Numbered from the stretch's first letter, positions 8,387 through 18,265 are shown. The stretch: DNA of 64,000 nucleotides from Caryophanales bacterium (GCA_020633845.1 JACKCW010000003.1:1-64000); one strand, 5' to 3'. A program made the numbers and translations. The notes: generated by a model not told the origin, from the sequence alone.

Positions 8387-10519
8387 ATGCTCAAGCTGGA
8401 AAATGTCGGGAAAATATATAATTCCGAAGGGACGGTCGCCGTCGGTATCAGGAAAGTTAATTTAGAACTCAGGGTCGGCGAATTTGTGGCCATCACCGGA
8501 GAATCCGGATCCGGTAAAACTACGCTTCTTAATGTGATATCGGGGATTGATACCTATGAAGAAGGAGAAATGTATGTTAACGGCGAAGAAACTTCGTATT
8601 TTTCGACCGAGGATCTTGAAAATTACCGGAACCGTTATGTCGGTTTTATTTTCCAAAATTATAATGTGATTGATTCCTTTAGTGTTCTTGAAAACGTGGA
8701 AGCTGCGCTTATCTTTGATAATCAGGATAAAAAAGCGCGTAGAGAAAAAGCCATCTCTTTAATTGAAAGAGTCGGGTTAAAAGATCAACTTAAAACTAAA
8801 GCTTCCAAGTTATCGGGTGGTGAAAAACAAAGAGTGGTTATCGCGAGAGCCCTCGCGAAGGACGCCCCGATAATCGCGGCGGACGAACCGACCGGAAACT
8901 TAGACTCTAAAGCTTCAAGTGAAATTATTGAACTTCTTCATGAAGTTTCCAAAGATAAGCTGGTTTTAATTGTTACTCACGACTTTGAAGAAGTGGAAAA
9001 ATACGCAACGAGACTCATAAGAGTTTTTGACGGCGAAGTAAAAGAAGATCGAATTCTAAAAGAAGAAAACCAACTTAGAGATTTGCCTTCCATTCCGGTC
9101 AACGAAAAACTCGCCAAGAAAAGAGATATTATTACTCTTGGCAGCCAGAACGTATTTGCTTCCCCTAAAAGAGCGATCTTCCATATCTTTGTCTTTTTAT
9201 TCCTTTCCGTCTTTTTCATCGCCTCCTTTGCGATATATAGAACGGCGATGAACGATCTCCATAATACTAATTCTTTCTCACAGTTCAGTAATATGGACCC
9301 GACGAGAATCGTGGTAAATAAAGATGATCACTCAGCTTTTACGGAAGCGGAACTTAACGAGTTAAAAGCGCTAGCTAATGTAAAGAATACGATAGACGGA
9401 GATATAGCTACCGATACCACTAGATATTTATATATTACCGGCGAGGATTATTCCTATAATTTTAGAGGGTATTCCAATCTTTCGACCAATCTTTCTTTAG
9501 CGGATTTAGTCTGCGGGAGACTGCCTGCCGAAGAAGGCGAGATTGTTATTACGGCCGATGAAGACGACTTAACGACGGAATATGATAGTTACGATGATTT
9601 TCTAGATAAAACGATTATATCTAGTTACAGTAATGTTTATAAAGTGGTCGGCGTGATAGACGCGTCTAAAGAGTCACAGACTTATACTTACTATACTTAT
9701 TACTATCCTTCGGACTATGAAAATATTAAAAGAAATTCACTCTTTAATTATTACTATGCCGGTTTTGAAATAGACGGCAACTCGATGTATGTATCATCTG
9801 TTGTTTTAGACGAAACTTTGGGTGCGAATGAAATGGCTTATTCGGAATTTACACCGGATGATTATCAAGTGTACCTTTCTGATTTTTATCAGGTTTATTT
9901 CGATGGCACTTATCATTTCACCGTCAATGCTCAAGCCGACAGTATTCTTTATCTTGGCAGTAATTTATATAATGAGTTCACGGAAAAAGTGGATACTGTC
10001 TATCAGATTTCTGTTTTTGTCGATAACGCCAATAAAACGGATACCACGCTTAAAGCGATTCAAAACTTAGGTTATCGGGCGGTTTCGGTCTCCGAGGTTG
10101 GTTCTTCCTATCAAGATATTATTAGCGCCATCATGTCAATCGTGTTCTTCGTGCTTCTTTCATTCTTCTTAGTCGCCGCCTTCTTTATCACTTATGTGAC
10201 GATGTTACACTCGGTTAAGTCAAGGAAAGACGATATCGAGATCTTAAGAACGATTGGCGCGACCAAAGATAATATTAAAGGTATGCTTATTACGGAGTTT
10301 TCTTTAGTGGCACTTATTTGTTTTACTCTAGTTCTTATTATCTACTTTGTTTTATTACTTACTTTAAATGGTTATGCTTTAGATATCATTAAAGCCATCG
10401 GCTTCACTGATTTCCTGTTCCTTTTCTTGATTCTTCTGGTAATATCCGTTCTCCTTTCGCTTCTTTATTCTCGGAAGTTGTTCAAAAAATCAGTCAAGAG
10501 ATCTTTGGATCAGAAGTAG
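8387..10519 (+). CDS. ABC transporter: ATPase fused to FtsX/MacB-like permease (first of pair)
   Basis: A 710-residue single-chain half-transporter. The ATPase domain (1-230) has Walker A GESGSGKTT (38-46), LSGGE (142-146) and Walker B IIAADEP (162-168), followed by TGNLDS, the LolD/MacB subgroup. A membrane segment at about 262-285 opens an outer domain of about 300 residues rich in Tyr, Ser, Thr and Asp. Three closing segments carry the FtsX motif ILRTIGATKDNIKGM in the first loop. Transporters of this type are usually mechanotransmitters or peptide/lipoprotein exporters rather than pore importers. The next gene encodes a second such protein 11 bases away, so the two probably form a heterodimer. 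Confidence 0.9.
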   Translation: MLKLENVGKIYNSEGTVAVGIRKVNLELRVGEFVAITGESGSGKTTLLNVISGIDTYEEGEMYVNGEETSYFSTEDLENYRNRYVGFIFQNYNVIDSFSVLENVEAALIFDNQDKKARREKAISLIERVGLKDQLKTKASKLSGGEKQRVVIARALAKDAPIIAADEPTGNLDSKASSEIIELLHEVSKDKLVLIVTHDFEEVEKYATRLIRVFDGEVKEDRILKEENQLRDLPSIPVNEKLAKKRDIITLGSQNVFASPKRAIFHIFVFLFLSVFFIASFAIYRTAMNDLHNTNSFSQFSNMDPTRIVVNKDDHSAFTEAELNELKALANVKNTIDGDIATDTTRYLYITGEDYSYNFRGYSNLSTNLSLADLVCGRLPAEEGEIVITADEDDLTTEYDSYDDFLDKTIISSYSNVYKVVGVIDASKESQTYTYYTYYYPSDYENIKRNSLFNYYYAGFEIDGNSMYVSSVVLDETLGANEMAYSEFTPDDYQVYLSDFYQVYFDGTYHFTVNAQADSILYLGSNLYNEFTEKVDTVYQISVFVDNANKTDTTLKAIQNLGYRAVSVSEVGSSYQDIISAIMSIVFFVLLSFFLVAAFFITYVTMLHSVKSRKDDIEILRTIGATKDNIKGMLITEFSLVALICFTLVLIIYFVLLLTLNGYALDIIKAIGFTDFLFLFLILLVISVLLSLLYSRKLFKKSVKRSLDQK

Positions 10520-10530
10520 GAGGTATAAAG

Positions 10531-12741
10531 ATGATTAAAATAGAGAACCTTAATAAATATTACAATAAAGGCAAATCCAACGAGAACCACGTCATAAACA
10601 ACCTTTCGGTTGAATTCGGCGATAAAGGTCTCGTAGTATTTTTCGGTCCTTCCGGTTGCGGAAAGACGACTCTTTTAAATGTAATCGGCTGTCTTGATAC
10701 TTTTAATTCGGGATCGATTACTTTTGAAGACGAGACATACAATAAATATATTCCGAAGACTTTTGATGAACTGAGAAATCATTTGATCGGTTATATTTTC
10801 CAAAATTATAATTTGATTGATTCCAAAAATGTTTATGATAATGTCATGCTTCCGCTTGACATGCTGGGAATAACGGATACAAAAGAAAAAGAAAGAAGAG
10901 TTGATTACGCTTTAGAGTCGGTCGGGATGTTTAAATACAGAAGAAGAAGCGTCCTCGCCCTATCGGGCGGACAACGCCAAAGAGTCGCTATCGCAAGAGC
11001 GCTTGCGAAAAACCCGAAGGTTATCATTGCGGACGAACCGACCGGAAACCTTGACTCAAATAACACCTTTGATGTTATGAACATTATTAAAAAAATATCC
11101 AAAGAACGTTTGGTTATTTTAGTCTCGCACGAAAAAAATCTGGTAGATTTTTATGCCGACCGTATTTTAGAACTAAAAGACGGGGTGGTAGTTAGTGATA
11201 GAGAAAATAATAATTCAGAAGGCATATCCCATAAAGACGTCAGAAATATCTATTTAAAGGATTATAAGAAAAGAGAAGTTAAAAGCGGTGATGTGTCTTT
11301 AAATATTTATGATGATAATAAAAACGATAAACCGATTAATATTGATATCGTCTTTAGAAACGGTCAGGTATTCATTAAAAACAAGACCGAAAGCAAGATA
11401 AATTATATTGAAAATGATTCGGAAGTTAAGCTATTAGATGCGAGTGAAGAAGATTTCAAGAAGAAGATTATCGAAGATACATCTTCGTTTAATCTAGACG
11501 TCCTCGGAGAAGTACAAAAAAGCACGGATAAAAACGGCTATATCCCGCTTACTAAAAGTATTAAAGACGGCTTTTCCCGTCATAAAAGATTTTTAAAAAG
11601 AGGGGTTTTCACCTATATTGCATTAATCATCGCTTCCATTATTTTCGCCTTTGTTTTATCTAGTCTTTCTAATATCTTCAATTATGATAAAGCCGATTAT
11701 TTAAGCGTCTCAGACCAAACGGTAGTGGTTACCCTAGAAAGAAAAGACACTAGAGCCGGATATACCAGAAGTAATGTCGAAGAAGACGCCGCGGCCGTCC
11801 CTGGATTTAAGAGGATTTCTATTTATGGTGGATCAAGTATAGGGATGTCCGTTATTTCCATTAATTTTGCACAGTTTTACCAGTCTTCTTATTCGTCAAC
11901 GACCAGTTTTGGCTTTTACCCGGTGGATAAAACGATTTATGAATATACGATTGAATACGGAGCGGACTCCAATACAACTAACCAAATAGTAATCAGTAAA
12001 TGGGAAGCCGATTTAATGCTTGATAGTGATAACGCTGCCCAAAACGGCTATACTACCTATGCGGATTTAATAGATCAAGTGGTCACGATAAACGTTAACT
12101 ATAGTACTGGTGATTCTTATACTATATCCGGAATTTCTTCTTCAGATTGTCCGGTCGTCATCTTTGACCACGATTTATATGATTCTTTCGCCTTTGCGGT
12201 TAACACCAGCACCACAATTTATATTGAAACCACTGATAAAGCGCAAATGGTCGAAGCCTTAAGCGCGAAATATTCTAATGTATCCGACCCGGTAAAAGAT
12301 GGTAAAAACGATTATATTAAAAGCCAGTTAAGCGCCTACCAGAGTCAAATTATCTTTATGTCAATTGTCGCTATCGCTATCTTTATTTATCTGACGCTGA
12401 TGATTAGAGCCAGCATGTTTAAAAAGATTAAAGATATCGGTATCTTAAGAAGCGTCGGTGCCAGAAAGAAAGATATTATTTCCATTTTTGCAGGAGAAAT
12501 GTTTTCTCTTACAACAGTCACGAGTGTCATCGGATTTTCTTTAGTCTTCTTAATGATTTTCTATATGAATACCGCTTTCTCTTTAGAGGCTTTAGGCCTT
12601 TCTTTTGGAAAGGTTACGATATGGAACTATCTTTTAGGAATATCTGTAATGTATCTCATCAACATTTTGGCGGGTCTTATTCCGATCTTTTCTTTAATGC
12701 ATAAAACCCCGGTGGAAATAATAAAACAATATGATATATAA
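10531..12741 (+). CDS. ABC transporter: ATPase fused to FtsX/MacB-like permease (second of pair)
   Basis: A 736-residue paralogue of the preceding protein with the same order: ATPase with GPSGCGKTT, LSGGQ and IIADEPTGNLDS; a linker; one membrane segment; an outer domain; then three C-terminal segments with ILRSVGARKKDIISI in the FtsX loop. It differs by a charged insert of about 110 residues (about 225-335) between the ATPase and the first membrane segment. The two proteins diverge strongly outside the ATPase, which suggests two non-equivalent halves. The gene has a strong AGGAGG site and shares the operon. Confidence 0.9.
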   Translation: MIKIENLNKYYNKGKSNENHVINNLSVEFGDKGLVVFFGPSGCGKTTLLNVIGCLDTFNSGSITFEDETYNKYIPKTFDELRNHLIGYIFQNYNLIDSKNVYDNVMLPLDMLGITDTKEKERRVDYALESVGMFKYRRRSVLALSGGQRQRVAIARALAKNPKVIIADEPTGNLDSNNTFDVMNIIKKISKERLVILVSHEKNLVDFYADRILELKDGVVVSDRENNNSEGISHKDVRNIYLKDYKKREVKSGDVSLNIYDDNKNDKPINIDIVFRNGQVFIKNKTESKINYIENDSEVKLLDASEEDFKKKIIEDTSSFNLDVLGEVQKSTDKNGYIPLTKSIKDGFSRHKRFLKRGVFTYIALIIASIIFAFVLSSLSNIFNYDKADYLSVSDQTVVVTLERKDTRAGYTRSNVEEDAAAVPGFKRISIYGGSSIGMSVISINFAQFYQSSYSSTTSFGFYPVDKTIYEYTIEYGADSNTTNQIVISKWEADLMLDSDNAAQNGYTTYADLIDQVVTINVNYSTGDSYTISGISSSDCPVVIFDHDLYDSFAFAVNTSTTIYIETTDKAQMVEALSAKYSNVSDPVKDGKNDYIKSQLSAYQSQIIFMSIVAIAIFIYLTLMIRASMFKKIKDIGILRSVGARKKDIISIFAGEMFSLTTVTSVIGFSLVFLMIFYMNTAFSLEALGLSFGKVTIWNYLLGISVMYLINILAGLIPIFSLMHKTPVEIIKQYDI

Positions 12742-12786
12742 GCAATAACGATATATTTTATCGGTAATTTGGTATGGAAAATCATA

Positions 12787-12816
12787 TTGATTTTCGTATG
12801 TTTTCTATGATATAAT
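12787..12816 (+). promoter_or_regulatory. Promoter of membrane pyrophosphatase gene
   Basis: TTGATT (12787-12792), an 18-base spacer and TATAAT (12811-12816), 30 bases before the start. The -35 lies inside a small inverted repeat, GAAAATCA/TGATTTTC, that may end transcription of the ABC operon. Confidence 0.55.
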
Positions 12817-12845
12817 TAATTCACTACTTAACATTTGGAGGATGT

Positions 12846-14930
12846 ATGGAAGAATACTACCTTGTTTTTCTTGTTATCTTATTAGCCCTAGTCATTACCA
12901 TAGGCTATGTTTTTTATTTGTTTAGGGCCGTCAAGAAAATAAAAGTCGAAAATCAAAAAGCCGATGAAATCAGCGGCTATATCCGAGAAGGAGCGCGAGC
13001 TTTCCTCAAAAGGGAATATAGAGTTATTATTCCTTTTGTGGTAATCGTCGCTTTAATTTTAACCGCCCTTGGGTTTATCCCGGCTCTATCCGGAGCTGAA
13101 GGCGTCGGCTGGCAAAGTGCGATATGTTTCGTTGTTGGCGCTTCCTTATCCGCTTTAAACGGTTATGTCGGTATGAGAGGCGCCCTAATCGCTAACGTGA
13201 GGACTACCGACCAAGCGGAAAAGAAAGGCTTGTCTCATGCGCTTAGAGTCGCTTTTTCCGGCGGTTCTATTTTAGGTCTTGCGGTAGTCGGTTTCGGTCT
13301 TTTGGGCCTTGTATCTTTATTCTTTATTTTCCTTAAAATATTTAATCTAGATGAAGCTGTCCATGTGGTTCAAGGTTACGCTCTTGGCTGTTCGATGATT
13401 GCGCTTTTTGCGAGAGTCGGCGGCGGAATCTATACGAAAGCGGCCGATGTCGGCGCTGACCTCGTCGGAAAGATTGAAGCGGGAATACCTGAGGATGATC
13501 ATAGAAATCCGGCCACTATCGCCGATAATGTCGGAGATAATGTGGGCGATATCGCCGGTATGGGTTCTGACCTTACCGAATCCTATATCGGTTCCATCGT
13601 TTCTGCGCTTGCGCTCGGTATAATTCAGGCCACGAGTGTCGCTTTTGAAGAGAAGAATGTTTTATTCGTCTTTATCATTGCGGCCATCGGTGCTGTATCC
13701 TCTCTTCTATCCGCCATTTTTATTAGAAGTAAAACTTGGAAGAATCCGCAAAGGACTTTGTCTCTTTCTACCTATATCGCAGGACTAATTACCATTATCG
13801 GCACCTTCTTTGTCTCCTTCTTTTTCTTAGATAGTATCAGACCTTTCTTATCGGTTGTGATCGGTCTTGTGACCGGTATCATTTTAGGAAAGATTGCGGA
13901 GTACTATACTTCAGCTGACTTTAAAGCAGTTAAAGAAATCGCTAAAGAATCGGAAAGCGGCCATGCGACTAACGTAATTGCGGGACTCGGTTCCGGCATG
14001 CAGTCAACGGCACTAACGGTCATAGTTCTTGCGATTGGAATCGTGCTCGCTTATGTATCAGACAAGAATTTCGGTATCGCTCTCGCAGCGGTCGGCATGT
14101 TAACGACGGTTGGTTCCACCGTATCAGTAGATGGTTATGGCCCGATTGCGGATAATGCGGGAGGCATTGCCGAAATGAGCGGTTGCCCGAAAAACGTAAG
14201 AAAGATAACCGATAGACTAGATGCGGTTGGCAATACCACCGCCGCTATCGGTAAAGGTTTCTGTATTGGAAGTGCCGCCTTTACTGCGCTTGCGCTTTTC
14301 ATGTCATATGCTAAATACGCAAATCTTGAATCAATCAATATTATTTCCGTTGAAGTAATTTCCGGTCTTTTAATCGGCGCTATGCTGCCTTTCCTCTTCA
14401 GTTCACTTGTTATCAAGTCTGTCGGAAAAGCGGCTAATAAGATGGTTATGGAAGTGAGACGTCAGTTTAAAGAAGATCCAGGAATATTACAAGGTACTTC
14501 AACTCCTAACTACGCCGCTTGCGTGGATATTGCGACTAAAGCCGCATTAAAAGAAATGGTGTTTCCGGGAATAATCGCGATATGTTCGCCGATTGTGATG
14601 GGTCTAATTTTTGGCGCTGAAGGCTTGGGTGGTCTTTTAGTAGGCGGTTTAGCGAGCGCAATTATGCTTGCGGTCTTCATGGCGAACTCGGGCGGTGCTT
14701 GGGATAACGCGAAGAAGTACATTGAAGAAGGAAATATGGAAGACGAAACCGGAGAAATTCATAAAGCCACAATAACCGGTGATACAGTCGGTGATCCTTT
14801 AAAAGATACAGCGGGACCATCAATGGATATTCTGATTAAGTTGATGAGTGTCATAGCGTTAATCATCGCACCGATTTTAGCTAGTGATGGTTTCAAGTCA
14901 CTCTGGGATATAATAAGCGAATTATTTTAG
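12846..14930 (+). CDS. hppA: Membrane-bound ion-pumping pyrophosphatase, Na+-type signature
   Basis: Hydrolyses pyrophosphate and pumps Na+ or H+ across the membrane; 694 residues and about 16 membrane segments, the normal size. The substrate site shows in the DNVGDNVGDIAG stretch (about 228-239) and in later DNAGGIAEM and DTVGDPLKDTAGP. SDLTESYIG places the membrane glutamate as in Na+-pumping enzymes (DLFESYVG) rather than at the H+-type position. GNTTAA carries the alanine known from K+-dependent members. Both assignments rest on family rules, not measurement. The gene recovers energy from biosynthetic pyrophosphate, fitting a fermenter. Confidence 0.93.
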   Translation: MEEYYLVFLVILLALVITIGYVFYLFRAVKKIKVENQKADEISGYIREGARAFLKREYRVIIPFVVIVALILTALGFIPALSGAEGVGWQSAICFVVGASLSALNGYVGMRGALIANVRTTDQAEKKGLSHALRVAFSGGSILGLAVVGFGLLGLVSLFFIFLKIFNLDEAVHVVQGYALGCSMIALFARVGGGIYTKAADVGADLVGKIEAGIPEDDHRNPATIADNVGDNVGDIAGMGSDLTESYIGSIVSALALGIIQATSVAFEEKNVLFVFIIAAIGAVSSLLSAIFIRSKTWKNPQRTLSLSTYIAGLITIIGTFFVSFFFLDSIRPFLSVVIGLVTGIILGKIAEYYTSADFKAVKEIAKESESGHATNVIAGLGSGMQSTALTVIVLAIGIVLAYVSDKNFGIALAAVGMLTTVGSTVSVDGYGPIADNAGGIAEMSGCPKNVRKITDRLDAVGNTTAAIGKGFCIGSAAFTALALFMSYAKYANLESINIISVEVISGLLIGAMLPFLFSSLVIKSVGKAANKMVMEVRRQFKEDPGILQGTSTPNYAACVDIATKAALKEMVFPGIIAICSPIVMGLIFGAEGLGGLLVGGLASAIMLAVFMANSGGAWDNAKKYIEEGNMEDETGEIHKATITGDTVGDPLKDTAGPSMDILIKLMSVIALIIAPILASDGFKSLWDIISELF

Positions 14931-14935
14931 AAGAT

Positions 14936-14965
14936 AAATGGAGCCGTCAGGGCTCCATTTTCTTC
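14936..14965 (+). terminator. Rho-independent terminator after pyrophosphatase gene
   Basis: A perfect ten-base-pair stem AAATGGAGCC/GGCTCCATTT (14936-14945 with 14951-14960) and a T-rich tail. Confidence 0.85.
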
Positions 14966-14993
14966 TTGATTATTTATTAATTTGTAGTATAAT
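14966..14993 (+). promoter_or_regulatory. Promoter of tRNA cluster
   Basis: TTGATT (14966-14971), a 16-base spacer and TATAAT (14988-14993), 17 bases before the first tRNA. Confidence 0.6.
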
Positions 14994-15010
14994 TATTATG
15001 CGTTTTGCGT

Positions 15011-15087
15011 ACGCCCATAGCTCAATTGGATAGAGCGTTTGACTACGGATCAAAAGGTTACGGGTTCGACTCCTGTTGGGCGTGCCA
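15011..15087 (+). tRNA. tRNA-Arg (anticodon ACG)
   Basis: A complete cloverleaf. The acceptor stem ACGCCCA/TGGGCGT is perfect, with discriminator G and an encoded CCA. The D-arm is GCTC/GAGC. The anticodon stem TTTGA/TCAAA closes the loop CTACGGA with anticodon ACG (read as ICG). The T-arm contains GGTTCGACTCC. It is the first gene of a three-tRNA run. Confidence 0.95.
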
Positions 15088-15107
15088 GTAGCATATAAAA
15101 AAATAAT

Positions 15108-15184
<77 letters not shown>

Positions 15185-15197
15185 TTTTTTTGAATAA

Positions 15198-15271
15198 GGA
15201 GCCATAGCCAAGTGGTAAGGTACGGGACTGCAACTCCCTCATCCCCAGTTCAAATCTGGGTGGCTCCTCCA
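15198..15271 (+). tRNA. tRNA-Cys (anticodon GCA)
   Basis: Acceptor stem GGAGCCA/TGGCTCC, short D-loop, anticodon loop CTGCAAC with anticodon GCA, T-arm CCCAG/CTGGG with TTCAAAT, encoded CCA. It is the last tRNA of the run. I looked for a copy of its 3' end after the following gene, as expected for an integration site, and saw none. Confidence 0.95.
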
Positions 15272-15430
15272 AAATATAATTCTCCATTTTTGCTATTTCT
15301 TTCAAGAGATTTCAAGAATGGTTTTTTTATTTTATTTATTAAGTTTATACACAATAATATAAAAAGATGCTAATATAAAATGTCAAAAAGTGTCATAATT
15401 TGACAAAAATAAATATAGAACGGAGGAAAT

Positions 15431-17629
15431 ATGGTTGATATAGGAGAATTATTGTCAATATATACAGAGTCAGACATTGATGATTTTTTAAAAAAATATA
15501 CAGGAATCACTCTTAATGAAAAAAACTTATCATATGAAAAAATTAAAAAAAATTACAGATTCATAGGAAACAGTGAATCAAATGGATCAAATATTGGACA
15601 ACTTACGAGTGGAGAAAAAGGTGTAGTAGAAAGAATAACTAATGCAATTGATGCAGTAATTGAAAACGAAAAGAGCAAAAACAACATCCTAGTAGCAAAA
15701 GATTCTAAAACAATTATTAAAAAAGCTTTTCCAAATTTCTATTCAAATATGCATGATGTAATGAGTGAAACTACTGATAAATCCCTAGCTAAGGATGCAG
15801 AAAACTTGGTTATTCTAGCAGTAAATGATGGATCAAAATCAAACAAACCAACACTTGATATAGTTGATAGTGGAACAGGATTATCATCATACGAATTCGA
15901 GACGACGATTTTATCTATAAACCATGGAAATAAACTTCCGAGAGATAAATCATACTTAATTGGTGCATTCGGCCAAGGAGGTTCTACGTCATTGGCTTTT
16001 GCATATGCGACAATTATCGTATCAAAAAAAGACGATAAAATATCATTTACTATAGTTAAAAGAGTTGAGCTAATAGACTATAAAAATATGGTATACGTCT
16101 ATTTGACAATAGAAAGCCATATTCCAAATGCAGATTACTCAAACTTTATATCAGAAAACGAATATTTAAATAGATTTATTAATGAAACAAAGTCTGGTAC
16201 TATTGTAAGAATGGTTGAATCTGAAATCTCAAAGAGATTTAGGGATAATGAAGTGACAAAACCAGGAATGCTTGGAGACTACTTGAATACTGAACTTTTT
16301 AATGTTGGGTTACCAGTAAAAATTATTGAAAACAGAAGCCAATATAAAGACAATGTCCATGTCCAAAACAGATCAGTATATGGCTCACTATCAAAATTAA
16401 AAACATCAAAAAAATACGTAAAAAAAGATTATTGTGGAATTATAAACTTTGAACACAACAATCATTCATATAGTGTAGATTATTATGTTCTTTTGCCAAC
16501 AGATGAAACCAAATGGGGAAGTGAATCTGAATGTAAAACAGTATTTGAACAATTTAATGTTTATTACGATCCAATAATTTATACCGTTAACGGGCAGACT
16601 ATTACTACTGAGAGGTATACAAAGCTTAATAATGCCGGTCTCAATTTTCTTAGATATAGATTATTGGTTGTTATTAATCTGGATGTACTTGAATCGGAAA
16701 AATACAAATTCTTTACTACAGATAGATCAAGAATTATTGATTCAGATTTAACTCATGGATTTTTAGACAAAATAATAAAGGCTTTAGCTACAACAGAAAA
16801 ACTGCTTAAAATAAATGAAATTGTTGGAGAAAAATCTATAAGCTCTTCAATTGATAAGGAACTTATTGATGATGTTTCAAGGCAAATAAAAAACGAATAT
16901 GATAAATATCTGAAAACTGGCATTTTGCTTTCTAGTAAACCTGGCCATCATTATAATCCTGATATTGAAGAAATATATGAAAATCAAATAACTTCTTTGG
17001 TAATTACCTCTGCAAAACGAGAGTTTTACAAAGATGAAAATATAATTTTTATTGTATCAACAGGAGCACAAAAACATGTCAATTCGGAAGCAGTTATATA
17101 TATGTATATTGATGAAAGGGCTTTTTATGATTATAACACGGCATTTATGAACGGAAGAATTCAATATTCAATTAATGCAGGAGCAATTAAAACCGGATCT
17201 CATAGTATACAATATAGTTACTTTAAAGACAACATTTCTTACTTGCAGTCTGACAAATTATTATTTGAAGTACTAAGTGATAAAGCGCCAGAAAGAGAAA
17301 GCAAAAATTCAACAAAGAATCTTGATATTAATATTAAAATTATCAATGAGTCAGGTTTAATATGCGACATCGCTAGAGATCAAGTAAATAAAAAAATTGA
17401 TGTAAAACTATGCTTTGAAAATGAAAAATTGAAGGCTGGAGTTTTTGGATTTTCCTCTTCATCAGATGAAATCTTAAGAGTAAAAAACATTATAATTAAA
17501 CCCACTGTTTTATTTTGCCTTTTTTATGGTGAAAAATATGATAATATTTCAGAGGATGATGAAAAAAATAAAATTGTTATTTCTTTTATTAGAGCCTTTA
17601 TTAGCTGTTCAAACAACAACATAAGTTAA
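15431..17629 (+). CDS. Stand-alone GHKL (histidine-kinase-like) ATPase, unknown function
   Basis: A 732-residue soluble protein. Its N-terminal 250 residues form a GHKL ATP-binding fold: the N-box helix ERITNAIDAV (67-76) with the Mg-binding Asn, DSGTG (146-150) as the G1 box and GAFGQGGSTS (178-187) as the glycine lid. The remaining 480 residues match nothing I recognise and show no kinase, mismatch-repair or topoisomerase signature. The gene sits alone between the tRNA run and a convergent def. It is visibly more AT-rich than its neighbours (frequent AAA, ATA, TCA codons), a sign of transfer. A MORC-like or defence-related ATPase is possible; function is not shown. Confidence 0.75.
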   Translation: MVDIGELLSIYTESDIDDFLKKYTGITLNEKNLSYEKIKKNYRFIGNSESNGSNIGQLTSGEKGVVERITNAIDAVIENEKSKNNILVAKDSKTIIKKAFPNFYSNMHDVMSETTDKSLAKDAENLVILAVNDGSKSNKPTLDIVDSGTGLSSYEFETTILSINHGNKLPRDKSYLIGAFGQGGSTSLAFAYATIIVSKKDDKISFTIVKRVELIDYKNMVYVYLTIESHIPNADYSNFISENEYLNRFINETKSGTIVRMVESEISKRFRDNEVTKPGMLGDYLNTELFNVGLPVKIIENRSQYKDNVHVQNRSVYGSLSKLKTSKKYVKKDYCGIINFEHNNHSYSVDYYVLLPTDETKWGSESECKTVFEQFNVYYDPIIYTVNGQTITTERYTKLNNAGLNFLRYRLLVVINLDVLESEKYKFFTTDRSRIIDSDLTHGFLDKIIKALATTEKLLKINEIVGEKSISSSIDKELIDDVSRQIKNEYDKYLKTGILLSSKPGHHYNPDIEEIYENQITSLVITSAKREFYKDENIIFIVSTGAQKHVNSEAVIYMYIDERAFYDYNTAFMNGRIQYSINAGAIKTGSHSIQYSYFKDNISYLQSDKLLFEVLSDKAPERESKNSTKNLDINIKIINESGLICDIARDQVNKKIDVKLCFENEKLKAGVFGFSSSSDEILRVKNIIIKPTVLFCLFYGEKYDNISEDDEKNKIVISFIRAFISCSNNNIS

Positions 17630-17643
17630 TTATATAAAGATAT

Positions 17644-17671
17644 AAAAAAGACGAGATTACTCGTCTTTTTT
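17644..17671. terminator. Bidirectional terminator between GHKL ATPase gene and def
   Basis: AAAAAAGACGAG (17644-17655) pairs with CTCGTCTTTTT (17660-17670). A and T runs flank both sides, so it can serve both convergent genes. The last codons of def lie inside the stem. Confidence 0.85.
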
Positions 17672-18226
17672 ATCTATTTGTGATAATGGCACAATATCTT
17701 TTAAATCCTCTTTCACCTTATCGGTAAAAAGAATGCCGTTAATATGATCAAACTCATGCTGAAAAACAATTGCGAGGTATCCTATAAAAGTTTCGGTTCT
17801 TTCTTCAAGAGTTTTATCTTTATAATTATAAAAGAGGGCTCTAAACTTTACCTTTTTATGTCTTGGAACAGTTCCTGATTGTCCCGGAAGCGATAAACAT
17901 CCTTCTCCACCATCCAGGTAAGTCATTTGAACTGATTCTCCTAGAATAACCGGATTAATTATGCCGTACTCTTTATCTATTCCATTCTCATCCGGCGCGA
18001 GTATTGCGAGCATTCTCTTGCTTAAATTTATCTGCGGTGCCGCGAGACCCACTCCTGGTTTTAAATCATATTTATCACAGAGGTCTTCATCTTGAGAGCG
18101 CTCTAGATATACCATCATATCTTTTAAAGCTTTCAAATCTTTTTTTGAGACCGGTGTTTTTACTTCATCCGCAATCTTTCTTAAGGTCGGATGATCATCT
18201 GTAATTATATCTTTAACTAAAATCAT
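17657..18226 (-). CDS. def: Peptide deformylase
   Basis: Removes the formyl group from the initiator methionine of nascent chains; an Fe/Zn metalloenzyme. All three motifs are intact: GVGLAAPQ (58-65), EGCLSLPG (108-115) with the Cys ligand and HEFDH (157-161) with two His ligands and the catalytic Glu. The length of 189 residues fits the Gram-positive type 2 enzymes. Upstream in-frame GTG (18235) and ATG (18232) exist. The ATG at 18226 gives the usual family start and is best spaced from GAGG. It is divergent from the MATE-priA-fmt run, whose fmt acts in the same formylation cycle. Confidence 0.95.
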   Translation of the reverse strand: MILVKDIITDDHPTLRKIADEVKTPVSKKDLKALKDMMVYLERSQDEDLCDKYDLKPGVGLAAPQINLSKRMLAILAPDENGIDKEYGIINPVILGESVQMTYLDGGEGCLSLPGQSGTVPRHKKVKFRALFYNYKDKTLEERTETFIGYLAIVFQHEFDHINGILFTDKVKEDLKDIVPLSQIDKKDE

Positions 18227-18265
18227 CTTCATCACCTCAACACATTATATCATAAAGATAAAAGA

